Source of the DNA: Mycobacterium lacus
GTDB taxonomy: Bacteria; Actinomycetota; Actinomycetes; Mycobacteriales; Mycobacteriaceae
Reading direction: 5' to 3'
Assembly: GCF_010731535.1 (NCBI RefSeq)
Contig: NZ_AP022581.1
Location: 310,001-374,000 of the forward strand
DNA: 64,000 nucleotides
Part shown: positions 34,553-42,690 of the stretch, piece by piece
Layout: the number at the start of each line of letters is the position of its first letter
Position numbering within the stretch: position 1 is the first letter of the stretch
The notes under the pieces: model-generated
Database searches by the model: none
What the model was told of the DNA's origin: nothing
What the model saw: the letters and a program-made list of their open reading frames with translations, nothing else
Made by a program: the position numbers and the translations under genes

Positions 34553-35764
34553 ATGTCCGAAGAAGCCTTCATCTACGAGGCCATCCGCACACCCCGTGGC
34601 AAGCAAAAGAACGGAGCGTTGCACGAGGTCAAGCCGCTGAGCCTGGTCGTCGGCCTGATCGAGGAGCTGCGCAAGCGCTTTCCCGACCTCGACGAGAACC
34701 TGATCAGCGACGTCATCTTGGGGTGTGTTTCGCCGGTCGGTGACCAGGGCGGCGACATCGCCCGCGCCGCGGTGCTGGCGTCGGGCATGCCCGTCACCTC
34801 CGGCGGTGTGCAGCTCAACCGGTTCTGCGCATCGGGCCTGGAGGCCGTCAATACCGCCGCGCAGAAGGTGCGCTCCGGCTGGGACGACCTGGTCCTGGCC
34901 GGCGGTGTGGAGTCGATGAGCCGGGTGCCGATGGGATCCGACGGCGGCGCCATGGGGCTGGACCCGGCGACCAACTACGACGTCATGTTCGTCCCGCAGG
35001 GCATCGGTGCCGACCTGATCGCCACCATCGAGGGCTTCTCCCGCGAGGATGTGGACGCCTACGCGTTGCGCAGCCAGGAGAAGGCCGCCGAGGCATGGTC
35101 GGGCGGCTACTTCGCCAAGTCGGTGGTGCCGGTCCGCGACCAGAACGGCCTGCTGATCCTCGACCACGACGAGCACATGCGGCCGGACACCACCATGGAG
35201 GGGCTGGCCAAGTTGAAGCCGGCCTTCGAGGGCCTGGCGGCGTTGGGTGGCTTCGACGACGTCGCGCTGCAGAAGTACCACTGGATCGAGAAGATCAACC
35301 ACGTGCACACCGGCGGCAATAGCTCCGGGATCGTCGACGGCGCCGCTCTGGTCATGATCGGCAGCGAGGCCGCCGGCAAGTCACAGGGCCTCACCCCGCG
35401 GGCGCGCATCGTGGCCACCGCCACCAGCGGCGCCGACCCGGTGATCATGCTCACCGGCCCGACGCCCGCCACCCGCAAGGTGCTCGAGCGCGCCGGGCTG
35501 ACCGTCGACGACATCGACTTGTTCGAGCTGAACGAGGCGTTCGCCTCCGTGGTGCTGAAGTTCCAGAAGGACCTCAACATCCCCGACGAGAAGCTCAACG
35601 TCAACGGCGGGGCGATCGCGATGGGCCACCCGTTGGGGGCCACCGGTGCGATGATCCTGGGCACCATGGTCGACGAACTGGAGCGCCGCAACGCCCGGCG
35701 TGCGCTCATCACGCTGTGTATCGGTGGCGGCATGGGCGTCGCGACGATCATCGAGAGGGTGTAA
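34553..35764 (+). CDS. fadA: Acetyl-CoA acyltransferase (thiolase), beta-oxidation complex
   Basis: 403 aa, orthologue of Rv0859. It performs the thiolytic step of beta-oxidation. The nucleophile is Cys92 ([12 protein letters not shown]), the His motif is [15 protein letters not shown], and the C-terminal loop is [16 protein letters not shown] with the second Cys. ATG 34553. The next gene, fadB, starts 4 bp after the stop; the two products form the trifunctional FadA-FadB complex. Confidence 0.95.
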   Translation: MSEEAFIYEAIRTPRGKQKNGALHEVKPLSLVVGLIEELRKRFPDLDENLISDVILGCVSPVGDQGGDIARAAVLASGMPVTSGGVQLNRFCASGLEAVNTAAQKVRSGWDDLVLAGGVESMSRVPMGSDGGAMGLDPATNYDVMFVPQGIGADLIATIEGFSREDVDAYALRSQEKAAEAWSGGYFAKSVVPVRDQNGLLILDHDEHMRPDTTMEGLAKLKPAFEGLAALGGFDDVALQKYHWIEKINHVHTGGNSSGIVDGAALVMIGSEAAGKSQGLTPRARIVATATSGADPVIMLTGPTPATRKVLERAGLTVDDIDLFELNEAFASVVLKFQKDLNIPDEKLNVNGGAIAMGHPLGATGAMILGTMVDELERRNARRALITLCIGGGMGVATIIERV

Positions 35765-35768
35765 GCGC

Positions 35769-37916
35769 ATGGCAGACAACACAATCCGGTGGGACAAGGA
35801 TGCCGACGGCATCGTCACGCTCACCATGGACGATCCCTCGGGGTCGACCAACGTGATGAACGAGGCCTACCTCGAGTCGATGGGCAAGGCCGTGGATCGC
35901 ATTGTCGCCGAAAAGGATTCGATCACCGGCGTGGTGGTCACCAGCGCGAAGAAGACGTTCTTTGCCGGCGGTGACATAAAGACGATGATCCAGGCTAAGC
36001 CCGAAGACGCCGGAAACGTCTTCGACACCGTGGAGACGGTCAAGAAGCAACTGCGCACCCTGGAGACTTTCGGCAAGCCGGTCGTCGCCGCCATCAACGG
36101 GGCGGCCCTTGGCGGCGGCCTGGAGATCGCGCTGGCCTGTCATCATCGGATCGCCGCCGACGTCAAGGGCAGCCAGCTCGGCCTGCCCGAGGTCACGCTG
36201 GGGCTCTTGCCCGGCGGCGGCGGGGTGACCCGCACCGTGCGGATGCTGGGTATCCAGAACGCCTTTGTCAGCGTGCTGGCGCAGGGCACGCGGTACAAGC
36301 CGGCCAAGGCCAAGGAGATCGGACTGATCGACGAGGTGTTGCCGACGGTCGAGGAGCTGGTACCCGCCGCCAAGGCCTGGATCAAGGCCAACCCGGACGC
36401 GCACGAGCAGCCGTGGGACAAGAAGGGCTACAAGATGCCTGGCGGCACTCCGTCGTCGCCGGCGCTTGCGGCCATCCTGCCGTCGTTCCCGTCGAACCTG
36501 CGCAAGCAGCTCAAGGGGGCGCCGATGCCCGCGCCGCGGGCCATCCTGGCCGCCGCCGTAGAGGGTGCACAGGTCGACTTCGACACCGCCACCCGCATCG
36601 AGAGCCGGTACTTCGCCTCCCTGGTCACCGGCCAAGTCGCCAAGAACATGATGCAGGCGTTCTTCTTCGACCTGCAGCACATCAACTCCGGCGGGTCACG
36701 GCCCGAGGGCATCGAGAAGACCCCGATCAAGAAGATCGGTGTGCTGGGTGCCGGCATGATGGGCGCCGGCATCGCCTACGTCTCGGCCAAGGCCGGCTAC
36801 GACGTGGTGCTCAAAGATGTGAGCCTGGAGGCCGCCGCCAAAGGCAAGGGCTACTCCGAAAAGCTGGAAGCCAAGGCGCTGGAGCGGGGACGCACGACCG
36901 AGGAAAAGTCCAAGGCGCTGCTGGACCGGATCATCCCGACGGGTGACGCCGCCGACCTCGCCGGCGTCGACTTCGTGGTCGAGGCCGTGTTCGAGAACCA
37001 GGAACTCAAACACAAGGTGTTCCAGGAGATCGAGGACATTGTCGAGCCCAACGCGATCCTCGGGTCCAACACGTCGACCCTGCCGATCACCGGTCTGGCG
37101 GCCGGCGTCAAGCGGCAAGAGGACTTCATCGGGATCCACTTCTTCTCGCCCGTTGACAAGATGCCGCTGGTGGAAATCATCAAGGGCGAGAAGACTTCCG
37201 ACGAGGCGCTGGCCCGGGTGTTCGACTACACCCTGGCGATCGGCAAGACCCCGATCGTGGTGAACGACAGCCGCGGCTTCTTCACCTCCCGTGTGATCGG
37301 GACCTTCGTCAACGAGGCGCTGGCGATGCTCGGCGAGGGCGTCGAGCCGGCTTCGATCGAACAGGCGGGGTCGCAGGCCGGCTACCCGGCGCCGCCGCTG
37401 CAGCTGTCCGACGAGCTCAACCTGGAGCTGATGCACAAGATCGCCGTCGCCACCCGTAAGGGCGTCGAGGACGCCGGCGGCACCTACGAGCCGCACCCGG
37501 CGGAGGCGGTCGTCGAGAAGATGATCGAACTCGGCCGCTCCGGCCGGCTCAAGGGAGCCGGCTTCTACGAGTACGTCGACGGGAAGCGGTCCGGCCTGTG
37601 GCCAGGGCTGCGGGAGACGTTCAAGTCCGGCTCGTCGACGCCGCCGCTGCAGGACATGATCGACCGGATGCTGTTCGCCGAGGCGCTGGAGACCCAGAAG
37701 TGCCTTGATGAGAACGTGCTGACGTCGACGGCCGACGCCAACATCGGGTCGATCATGGGCATCGGCTTCCCGCCGTGGACCGGTGGCAGCGCGCAGTTCA
37801 TCGTCGGCTACACCGGCCCGGCCGGCACGGGCAAGGAGGCGTTCGTCGCCCGGGCCCGTGAGCTGGCGGCGAAGTACGGCGACCGCTTCCTGCCACCGGA
37901 CTCGCTGACCGGCTAG
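35769..37916 (+). CDS. fadB: Fatty oxidation protein: enoyl-CoA hydratase / 3-hydroxyacyl-CoA dehydrogenase
   Basis: 715 aa from ATG 35769, orthologue of Rv0860. N-terminal crotonase domain (about 1-190; FAGGDIKTMI, ALGGGLEIALACHHRIA, PEVTLGLLPGGGG), then the NAD-binding domain from about residue 323 (GVLGAGMMGAGIAYVSAKAG), the HFFSPVDKMPLVEI catalytic His region, and the C-terminal helical 3HCDH domain. With FadA it catalyses hydration, dehydrogenation and thiolysis of acyl-CoAs. The frame is open upstream within fadA, but 35769 matches the family start. Confidence 0.95.
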   Translation: MADNTIRWDKDADGIVTLTMDDPSGSTNVMNEAYLESMGKAVDRIVAEKDSITGVVVTSAKKTFFAGGDIKTMIQAKPEDAGNVFDTVETVKKQLRTLETFGKPVVAAINGAALGGGLEIALACHHRIAADVKGSQLGLPEVTLGLLPGGGGVTRTVRMLGIQNAFVSVLAQGTRYKPAKAKEIGLIDEVLPTVEELVPAAKAWIKANPDAHEQPWDKKGYKMPGGTPSSPALAAILPSFPSNLRKQLKGAPMPAPRAILAAAVEGAQVDFDTATRIESRYFASLVTGQVAKNMMQAFFFDLQHINSGGSRPEGIEKTPIKKIGVLGAGMMGAGIAYVSAKAGYDVVLKDVSLEAAAKGKGYSEKLEAKALERGRTTEEKSKALLDRIIPTGDAADLAGVDFVVEAVFENQELKHKVFQEIEDIVEPNAILGSNTSTLPITGLAAGVKRQEDFIGIHFFSPVDKMPLVEIIKGEKTSDEALARVFDYTLAIGKTPIVVNDSRGFFTSRVIGTFVNEALAMLGEGVEPASIEQAGSQAGYPAPPLQLSDELNLELMHKIAVATRKGVEDAGGTYEPHPAEAVVEKMIELGRSGRLKGAGFYEYVDGKRSGLWPGLRETFKSGSSTPPLQDMIDRMLFAEALETQKCLDENVLTSTADANIGSIMGIGFPPWTGGSAQFIVGYTGPAGTGKEAFVARARELAAKYGDRFLPPDSLTG

Positions 37917-37925
37917 TTTCTGCGC

Positions 37926-37983
37926 CGAGCAGACATAGAATCCCGCGACACGCCGTGCCTGCGTGCGATTCTATGTCTGCTCG
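37926..37983. terminator. Convergent-end hairpin, GCGAGCAG family
   Basis: A perfect 17-bp stem (CGAGCAGACATAGAATC with its complement at 37967-37983) and a 24-base loop. It closes the fadA-fadB unit and overlaps the last five codons and stop of the convergent monooxygenase gene. It shares the CGAGCAGAC stem base and CGCGACACGCCG loop sequence with the hairpin at 3964. Confidence 0.7.
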
Positions 37984-39185
37984 CGCACCAAGGCGTAGTC
38001 CTTGTATTGCATGGAGTCGTGCAACCGCGCGCCCTTGGTGTTCATCTTCGCGATCGCCCTGGTGAGCCCCGAGGGAAGTGCCGAGATCAGCTGACCGGCG
38101 CGGGTCAATGCCCAAACGCCGGCCCGGGAGCCGGGGACGATGGTCTTGCTGGCCGCACGCGCAAAGGCGCGGCTGCGGCGCACCGGTTCACCCATGTGCC
38201 GCTCGTATTGCGCGAACGCCCGCCCGTAGTCCCCACCCGCCTCGGCCAGTTCACCCGCCAGCACGTAGGCGCCCAGCACCGCGATGCTAGTGCTGCCGCC
38301 GACGGCGGGTCCCGGACAATACCCGGCGTCACCGACCAGTGCGACCCGTCCGCGCGACCAGGTGTCCAGCCGCAACTGGGTGATCGAGTCGAAGTAGAAC
38401 GCCGGCGTGCGGTCGACTTCCGCGAGCCAACAGTCGACCCGCGGGTGCATACCGGTGAACGCTGCGCGCAATAACTCCTTCTGCCGCGAGACATCTCGGT
38501 AGTGGTATGTCAGTTCGTCCTTGCTGCGGAAAAGGAACACCACTCGCGCGTCGTCCAGGGGTTGCGCGGTGTAGATCATCGCGACGCGGCCGGCGCCGAG
38601 GTGGGTAACGGATTCTCCGTCGCGCGCAAGCATTTTCGGCACCGAAATCACCGCCAGGTACCCACCGAGGAACTCGGTGTGTCCGGCGTCGTCACCGAAA
38701 ACCAGGCGCCGGACGTTCGAGTGCAGCCCGTCGGCGCCGACCACAACGTCGAACTTTCGCGGTGCGCCGCGCTCGAACGTCACTTGGCCGTCGGGGGCTA
38801 TGGCGGTGATCGAGTCACCGAACACGTACTCGACGTCGTCGCGGCCGGCGTCGTAGTAGACCTCGCCGAGATCGTCTCGCATGATCTCCACGTGTCGGTC
38901 GGATGCGGCGTTGATGATCTTGGTGATATCGATCGTTGCCGGTCGTGCAACGCCCTCGCGATACAGCGTCATCGTGTTCGTTCCGGTGGCAAGTGCCTCG
39001 ATCTGTGGCAGCACGCCCATCTTCGCCGAGATCTCCATCGACGGCCGGAATAGGTCGACCGCGTGGCCACCGGTCTTGCGCAACTGCCCCGCGCGCTCGA
39101 CGACGGTGACCTCGAAACCGTAGCGGCTAAGCCAGTACGCCAGCACCGGGCCGGCGATGCTGGCCCCAGAGATCAGAATGCGCAC
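37971..39185 (-). CDS. FAD-dependent monooxygenase (PHBH/UbiH-like)
   Basis: 404 aa from GTG 39185 (GGAGG 6 nt upstream); the longer frame to 39227 has no ribosome site. Class A flavoprotein monooxygenase: N-terminal Rossmann fold (ILISGASIAGPVLAYWLSR), mid-region VVGADGLHSNVRR (DG motif) and RVALVGDAGYCPGPAVGGST (GD motif). Substrate unknown. Its start is divergent from a TetR gene, with a clear palindrome and an IdeR-like box between. Its stop lies inside the terminator hairpin of fadB. Confidence 0.88.
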   Translation of the reverse strand: MRILISGASIAGPVLAYWLSRYGFEVTVVERAGQLRKTGGHAVDLFRPSMEISAKMGVLPQIEALATGTNTMTLYREGVARPATIDITKIINAASDRHVEIMRDDLGEVYYDAGRDDVEYVFGDSITAIAPDGQVTFERGAPRKFDVVVGADGLHSNVRRLVFGDDAGHTEFLGGYLAVISVPKMLARDGESVTHLGAGRVAMIYTAQPLDDARVVFLFRSKDELTYHYRDVSRQKELLRAAFTGMHPRVDCWLAEVDRTPAFYFDSITQLRLDTWSRGRVALVGDAGYCPGPAVGGSTSIAVLGAYVLAGELAEAGGDYGRAFAQYERHMGEPVRRSRAFARAASKTIVPGSRAGVWALTRAGQLISALPSGLTRAIAKMNTKGARLHDSMQYKDYALVREQT

Positions 39186-39210
39186 GACGACCTCCCGGAA
39201 CTTCTCTAAG

Positions 39211-39229
39211 TTAGGTAAGCCTAACACAT
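39211..39229. promoter_or_regulatory. IdeR/DtxR-like iron box candidate
   Basis: TTAGGTAAGCCTAACACAT matches 16 of 19 positions of the mycobacterial IdeR consensus TWAGGTWAGSCTWACCTWA (consensus from memory). It sits 26 bp upstream of the monooxygenase start and 36 bp from the divergent TetR start. Confidence 0.45.
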
Positions 39230-39230
39230 C

Positions 39231-39248
39231 ACTTACCTATCGGTAAGT
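39231..39248. promoter_or_regulatory. Inverted repeat, probable TetR operator
   Basis: ACTTACC-TATC-GGTAAGT is a perfect inverted repeat with 7-bp arms in the 79-bp gap between the monooxygenase and TetR starts. It is the most likely binding site of that TetR for both genes. Confidence 0.6.
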
Positions 39249-39264
39249 CAGTTAAGCTCGTTCG

Positions 39265-39801
39265 GTGAGCAGGCCCCAGTCGGACACCAGGCAACGGATC
39301 CAAGAGGTCGCTCGCGAGCTATTCCTCCGCCAAGGTGTGCAGCGCACCAGCCTGCAGGACATCGCCGACCAACTCGGCATCACCAAACCCGCGCTGTACT
39401 ACCACTTCACGTCGCGCGAAGACCTGGTGCGCAGCATCGTGGTGCCGTTGATCGGAGAGGGTGAGCGATTCGTCGCCGACCAGGAGAAGCGTGGCGACGT
39501 CGATGTCTGCCGGTTGGTGGAGGGCTACTTCGATTTTCATTACCGGCACCGGCAAGACCTGAAGCTGGTGCTGGCCGAATTGACGATGCTGGCCGACCTC
39601 GGCCTTATCGACACCGTGCTGGCTTGGCGCGAACGGCTGGGCCGGCTGGTGTTCGGCCCGAGGCCGACGCTCGCGCAAGCCACCCGCGCCGTCGTTGCCT
39701 TCGGCGGCCTGCAGGACTGTTGCATCAGGTTTCCCGACGCGCCCCACGAGGAGTTGCGTGCGTGCTCGGTGGAAGCCGCGCTGGCAGCGCTGGATATGTG
39801 A
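39265..39801 (+). CDS. TetR-family transcriptional regulator
   Basis: 178 aa from GTG 39265. Helix-turn-helix region: QEVARELFLRQGVQRTSLQD then ADQLGITKPALYYHFTSRED. Divergent from the FAD monooxygenase, which it most likely represses through the palindrome at 39231. A small LLM-type oxidoreductase gene follows 31 bp after its stop and could be in the same unit. Confidence 0.88.
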   Translation: MSRPQSDTRQRIQEVARELFLRQGVQRTSLQDIADQLGITKPALYYHFTSREDLVRSIVVPLIGEGERFVADQEKRGDVDVCRLVEGYFDFHYRHRQDLKLVLAELTMLADLGLIDTVLAWRERLGRLVFGPRPTLAQATRAVVAFGGLQDCCIRFPDAPHEELRACSVEAALAALDM

Positions 39802-39832
39802 GGCCGGATGGGGCATCGCTAGAGTCACCCCT

Positions 39833-40816
39833 ATGCGCTTTGGTCTGTTCATTCCGCAAGGCTGGCGAATGGATCTCGTCGGCATCGAACCCGAGAAGCA
39901 CTGGGCGGTGATGCGCGACCTCGCCGGCTACGCCGACGGCGGCGCCTGGGACTCACTGTGGGTCTATGACCACTTTCATACCGTCCCGTTGCCGAGCGGT
40001 GAGGCCACTCACGAGGCGTGGTCGCTGATGTCGGCGTACGCCGCGACTACCTCGCGGATCAAGCTCGGCCAGATGTGCACGGCGATGAGCTACCGCAATC
40101 CGGTATACCTGGCCAAGGTTGCGGCGACCGCCGACATCATCTCCGGCGGCCGAATTCAGATGGGTATCGGCGGCGGCTGGTACGAACATGAGTGGCGCGC
40201 TTATGGTTACGGCTTTCCGTCGGCCGGTGTGCGGTTAGGTCGGCTGGACGAAGGAGTGCAGATCATGCGGGATGCCTGGCGCCACGGCAAGGTCAGCTTC
40301 GAGGGCACGCACTACCAGGTCGACGGTGCGATTGTCGCTCCAAAGCCGTTGCAGGACGGAGGGATTCCGCTGTGGATAGCCGGTGGAGGCGAGAAGGTGA
40401 CGCTGCGCATTGCGGCGAAATACGCCCAGTACACCAACTTCGCGCCGGAGCCTGCGGCATTCGCCCGCAAGTCGGCGATATTGGCAGCGCACTGCCGCCA
40501 GCTGGGCACCGACTTTGACGCCATCGTGCGCTCGGCCAACTTCACCGCCGTCGTCGGTACGTCGGATGCCGACGTCAAAGAGCGGCTGCGGCGGGTGCGC
40601 GACCGTGTGGTCGGCTATGTGCCCGAGGCGGCGGCGGATGCGATGGTTGGCGGCCTCCCGGATTCGGCGATGGGCACACCCGAACAGGTGATCGAACGGA
40701 TGGCGAAGGTCCGCGACCTCGGCTGCGAATATGCGATCTGCTATTTCCCCGAGGCCGCGTATGATCGCTCCGGGATCGAACTCTTTGAACGCGAAGTCAT
40801 TCCCGCGCTGAGCTAG
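39833..40816 (+). CDS. LLM-class F420-dependent oxidoreductase
   Basis: 327 aa from ATG 39833. Luciferase-like TIM-barrel of the F420-dependent group: start MRFGLFIPQGW, then SLWVYDHFH, the conserved KLGQMCTAMSYRNPVYLAK, and GRIQMGIGGGWYEHEW (family GxGxGWxxxE). Mycobacteria have many; the substrate is unknown. The frame is open upstream within the TetR gene, but ATG 39833 begins the conserved domain. Confidence 0.88.
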   Translation: MRFGLFIPQGWRMDLVGIEPEKHWAVMRDLAGYADGGAWDSLWVYDHFHTVPLPSGEATHEAWSLMSAYAATTSRIKLGQMCTAMSYRNPVYLAKVAATADIISGGRIQMGIGGGWYEHEWRAYGYGFPSAGVRLGRLDEGVQIMRDAWRHGKVSFEGTHYQVDGAIVAPKPLQDGGIPLWIAGGGEKVTLRIAAKYAQYTNFAPEPAAFARKSAILAAHCRQLGTDFDAIVRSANFTAVVGTSDADVKERLRRVRDRVVGYVPEAAADAMVGGLPDSAMGTPEQVIERMAKVRDLGCEYAICYFPEAAYDRSGIELFEREVIPALS

Positions 40817-40956
40817 ACATCGATCGTGACGTACGTCGTCTTGACGGGAGGCGCGGCCGGCAGAGCAGGGAGCTGCGTCAGCCGACCTTCGTCGGCGCGG
40901 AATGTGCGATCGGCCTCTTCGTGCTCGACCGTCTCCCAGAGTTCGTAGACCACCCG
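40813..40956 (-). pseudogene. Possible 3' remnant of a small protein gene
   Basis: About 47 codons ending at 40813 read VVYELWETVEHEEADRTF, then RLTQLPALPAAPP and KTTYVTIDV. The composition is protein-like and unlike an antisense shadow, since it lies mostly in the gap between genes. No start or ribosome site is present upstream and the sequence continues as non-coding. It could be the tail of a dimeric alpha/beta-barrel (antibiotic monooxygenase-like) protein; this is tentative. Confidence 0.35.
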
Positions 40957-40971
40957 CAACGAGAACGTAAT

Positions 40972-40987
40972 TTCCAATAATCTGGAA
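40972..40987. promoter_or_regulatory. Inverted repeat upstream of the DUF35/thiolase pair
   Basis: TTCCA-ATAATC-TGGAA is a perfect 5-bp inverted repeat 61 bp before ATG 41048. It overlaps a weak GAGAAT-type match (GAGAACGTAATTTCC, 40961-40975, 9 of 12 half-site bases). Confidence 0.3.
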
Positions 40988-41047
40988 TGCTGTTGTACGG
41001 TTTGGTGAGCAGCATTATTCCCGTCGCCGAGGACGGAGGATCCCGCG

Positions 41048-41470
41048 ATGCAGAAGACGCTTGCCCCCGGTATCTCAACGTGGCCTGATGAGGATCCGCA
41101 GCTGATTGGCAGTCGCTGCGAGGCTTGTGGCGCCACGACATTTCCGGTGCAGCGGTGGTGTCCACGCTGCAGTGGTGGGCAGATGGGCGAAGTGTTGCTG
41201 CCGCGGCGCGGCAGCCTGGTGGCGTGGACCACCCAGGGTTTCCCGCCCGGGCCCCCCTACGCCGGTCCAACCGGCAGCGATTTCGTGCCGTTCGGCGTGG
41301 GCCTGGTCCAACTGGGTGAGGTGATCCGGGTCGAGGGGCGGCTGACCGAGAACGACCCGACCAAACTGCGGTTCGGCCAGGAGGTCGAGCTCACCATGGT
41401 GCCGTTGACCATTGACGAGGAGGGCGCCGAGGTCATGACCTTTGCGTTCCGGCCGCTTCAGGGAGCCTGA
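41048..41470 (+). CDS. DUF35 / OB-fold zinc-ribbon acyl-CoA-associated protein
   Basis: 140 aa. N-terminal zinc ribbon (CEACG...CPRCSGG, four Cys at about 24-42) and a C-terminal OB-fold (about 50-135). DUF35 proteins act as obligate partners of thiolase-like enzymes, for example Ltp2-type aldolases and ChsH-type hydratases, and are thought to bind CoA. One base separates it from the thiolase-like gene, consistent with a complex. Confidence 0.88.
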   Translation: MQKTLAPGISTWPDEDPQLIGSRCEACGATTFPVQRWCPRCSGGQMGEVLLPRRGSLVAWTTQGFPPGPPYAGPTGSDFVPFGVGLVQLGEVIRVEGRLTENDPTKLRFGQEVELTMVPLTIDEEGAEVMTFAFRPLQGA

Positions 41471-41471
41471 G

Positions 41472-42617
41472 ATGACGAACGACGTGGTCATCATCGGCGT
41501 GGGCCTGCATCCCTTCGGTAGGTTCGACAAGACGGCCATGCAGATGGGCGCGGAGGCCATCCAATCCGCGCTGGCGGACGCCGGGTGTGAGTGGAAGGAC
41601 ATCCAGTTCGGCTTCGGCGGCAGCCACGAGGTGTCCAACCCCGACGCGGTCACCAGGCTTGTGGGGCTGACCGGCATTCCGTTCACCGACGTCTTCAACG
41701 CCTGTGCGACCGCGGCCAGTGCCATTGCGCAGACCGTGAACACCATCCGGTTGGGCAAGTACGACATCGGCATCGCCATCGGCTTGGACAAGCACCCTCG
41801 CGGCGCGTTCACCGACGACCCCGCCAAACTGGCGCTGCCGCAGTGGTATGCGCGGAACGGGCAGTTCGTCACCACCAAGTTCTTCGGGATGAAGGCCAAC
41901 AAGTACCTACACGACCACAACATCTCCCAGGCCACGCTGGCCAGGGTCGCCGCCAAGAACTACCGGAACGGCGCGCTGAACCCAAATGCCTTCCGTCGCA
42001 GGGCGCTTCCCGAGGATGAGATCCTCAACTCGGCCGTGCTCAACTACCCGCTGACACAGTACATGTTTTGTGCGCCCGACGAGGGCGCCGCTGCGGTGAT
42101 CATGTGCCGTGCCGCCTTAGCCCATAAGTTCACCGACAAGCCGGTGTACGTGCGAGCCTGCGAGATCCGTACCCGCCGCTACGGCGCCTACGAAGTGCAC
42201 GCCACGTTCGCTCCGGTGGACGAGGACGCCTCGCCGACGGTATACGCCGCTAAGGCCGCCTACGAGGCTGCGGGCATCGGACCCGAGGACATCGACATCG
42301 CCCAACTGCAGGACACTGACGCCGGCGCCGAGGTCATCCACATGGCCGAGACGGGTCTGTGCGCGGACGGCGAGCAAGAGAAACTTGTGGCCGATGGGGC
42401 CACCGAGATCCACGGCTCGATGCCGGTCAACACCGATGGCGGGCTGATCGCCAACGGCGAGCCCATTGGAGCGTCGGGGCTGCGGCAGACACACGAGCTG
42501 GTGCGCCAGCTGCGGGGCGAGGCGGGTGAGCGTCAGGTGCCCGGCAACCCGCGCGTCGGCCTGGCGCAGGTCTACGGCGCACCGGGCACCGCGTCGGCGA
42601 CCATCCTGTCGCTCTAG
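41472..42617 (+). CDS. Lipid-transfer (SCP2-thiolase-like) protein, probable acyl-CoA aldolase
   Basis: 381 aa from ATG 41472. Thiolase fold: nucleophile region FNACATAASAI is present, but the thiolase His motif reads GLIANGEPIGASG (Glu in place of His) and the C-terminal CxG loop is VYGAPGTASAT without Cys. These changes are typical of Ltp-type retro-aldolases that work with a DUF35 protein on steroid side chains, so aldol cleavage rather than thiolysis is inferred. The preceding DUF35 gene fits. The 3' end faces ercc3 across a long hairpin. Confidence 0.85.
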   Translation: MTNDVVIIGVGLHPFGRFDKTAMQMGAEAIQSALADAGCEWKDIQFGFGGSHEVSNPDAVTRLVGLTGIPFTDVFNACATAASAIAQTVNTIRLGKYDIGIAIGLDKHPRGAFTDDPAKLALPQWYARNGQFVTTKFFGMKANKYLHDHNISQATLARVAAKNYRNGALNPNAFRRRALPEDEILNSAVLNYPLTQYMFCAPDEGAAAVIMCRAALAHKFTDKPVYVRACEIRTRRYGAYEVHATFAPVDEDASPTVYAAKAAYEAAGIGPEDIDIAQLQDTDAGAEVIHMAETGLCADGEQEKLVADGATEIHGSMPVNTDGGLIANGEPIGASGLRQTHELVRQLRGEAGERQVPGNPRVGLAQVYGAPGTASATILSL

Positions 42618-42624
42618 CAATGGC

Positions 42625-42685
42625 GGCGAGCAGTCGCAAAAGCCCCCGAAACAACGGGGTTTCGGGGCTTTTGCGACTGCTCGCC
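42625..42685. terminator. Convergent-end hairpin, GCGAGCAG family
   Basis: A stem of 22 bp without mismatch (GGCGAGCAGTCGCAAAAGCC and on) continues after one bulged C into GAAAC/GTTTC, with a short loop. It fills the 73-bp gap between convergent stops at 42617 and 42691. The 22-bp arm alone should be very stable. It shares the stem base GGCGAGCAG with the other two hairpins. Confidence 0.75.
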
Positions 42686-42690
42686 CCAAT

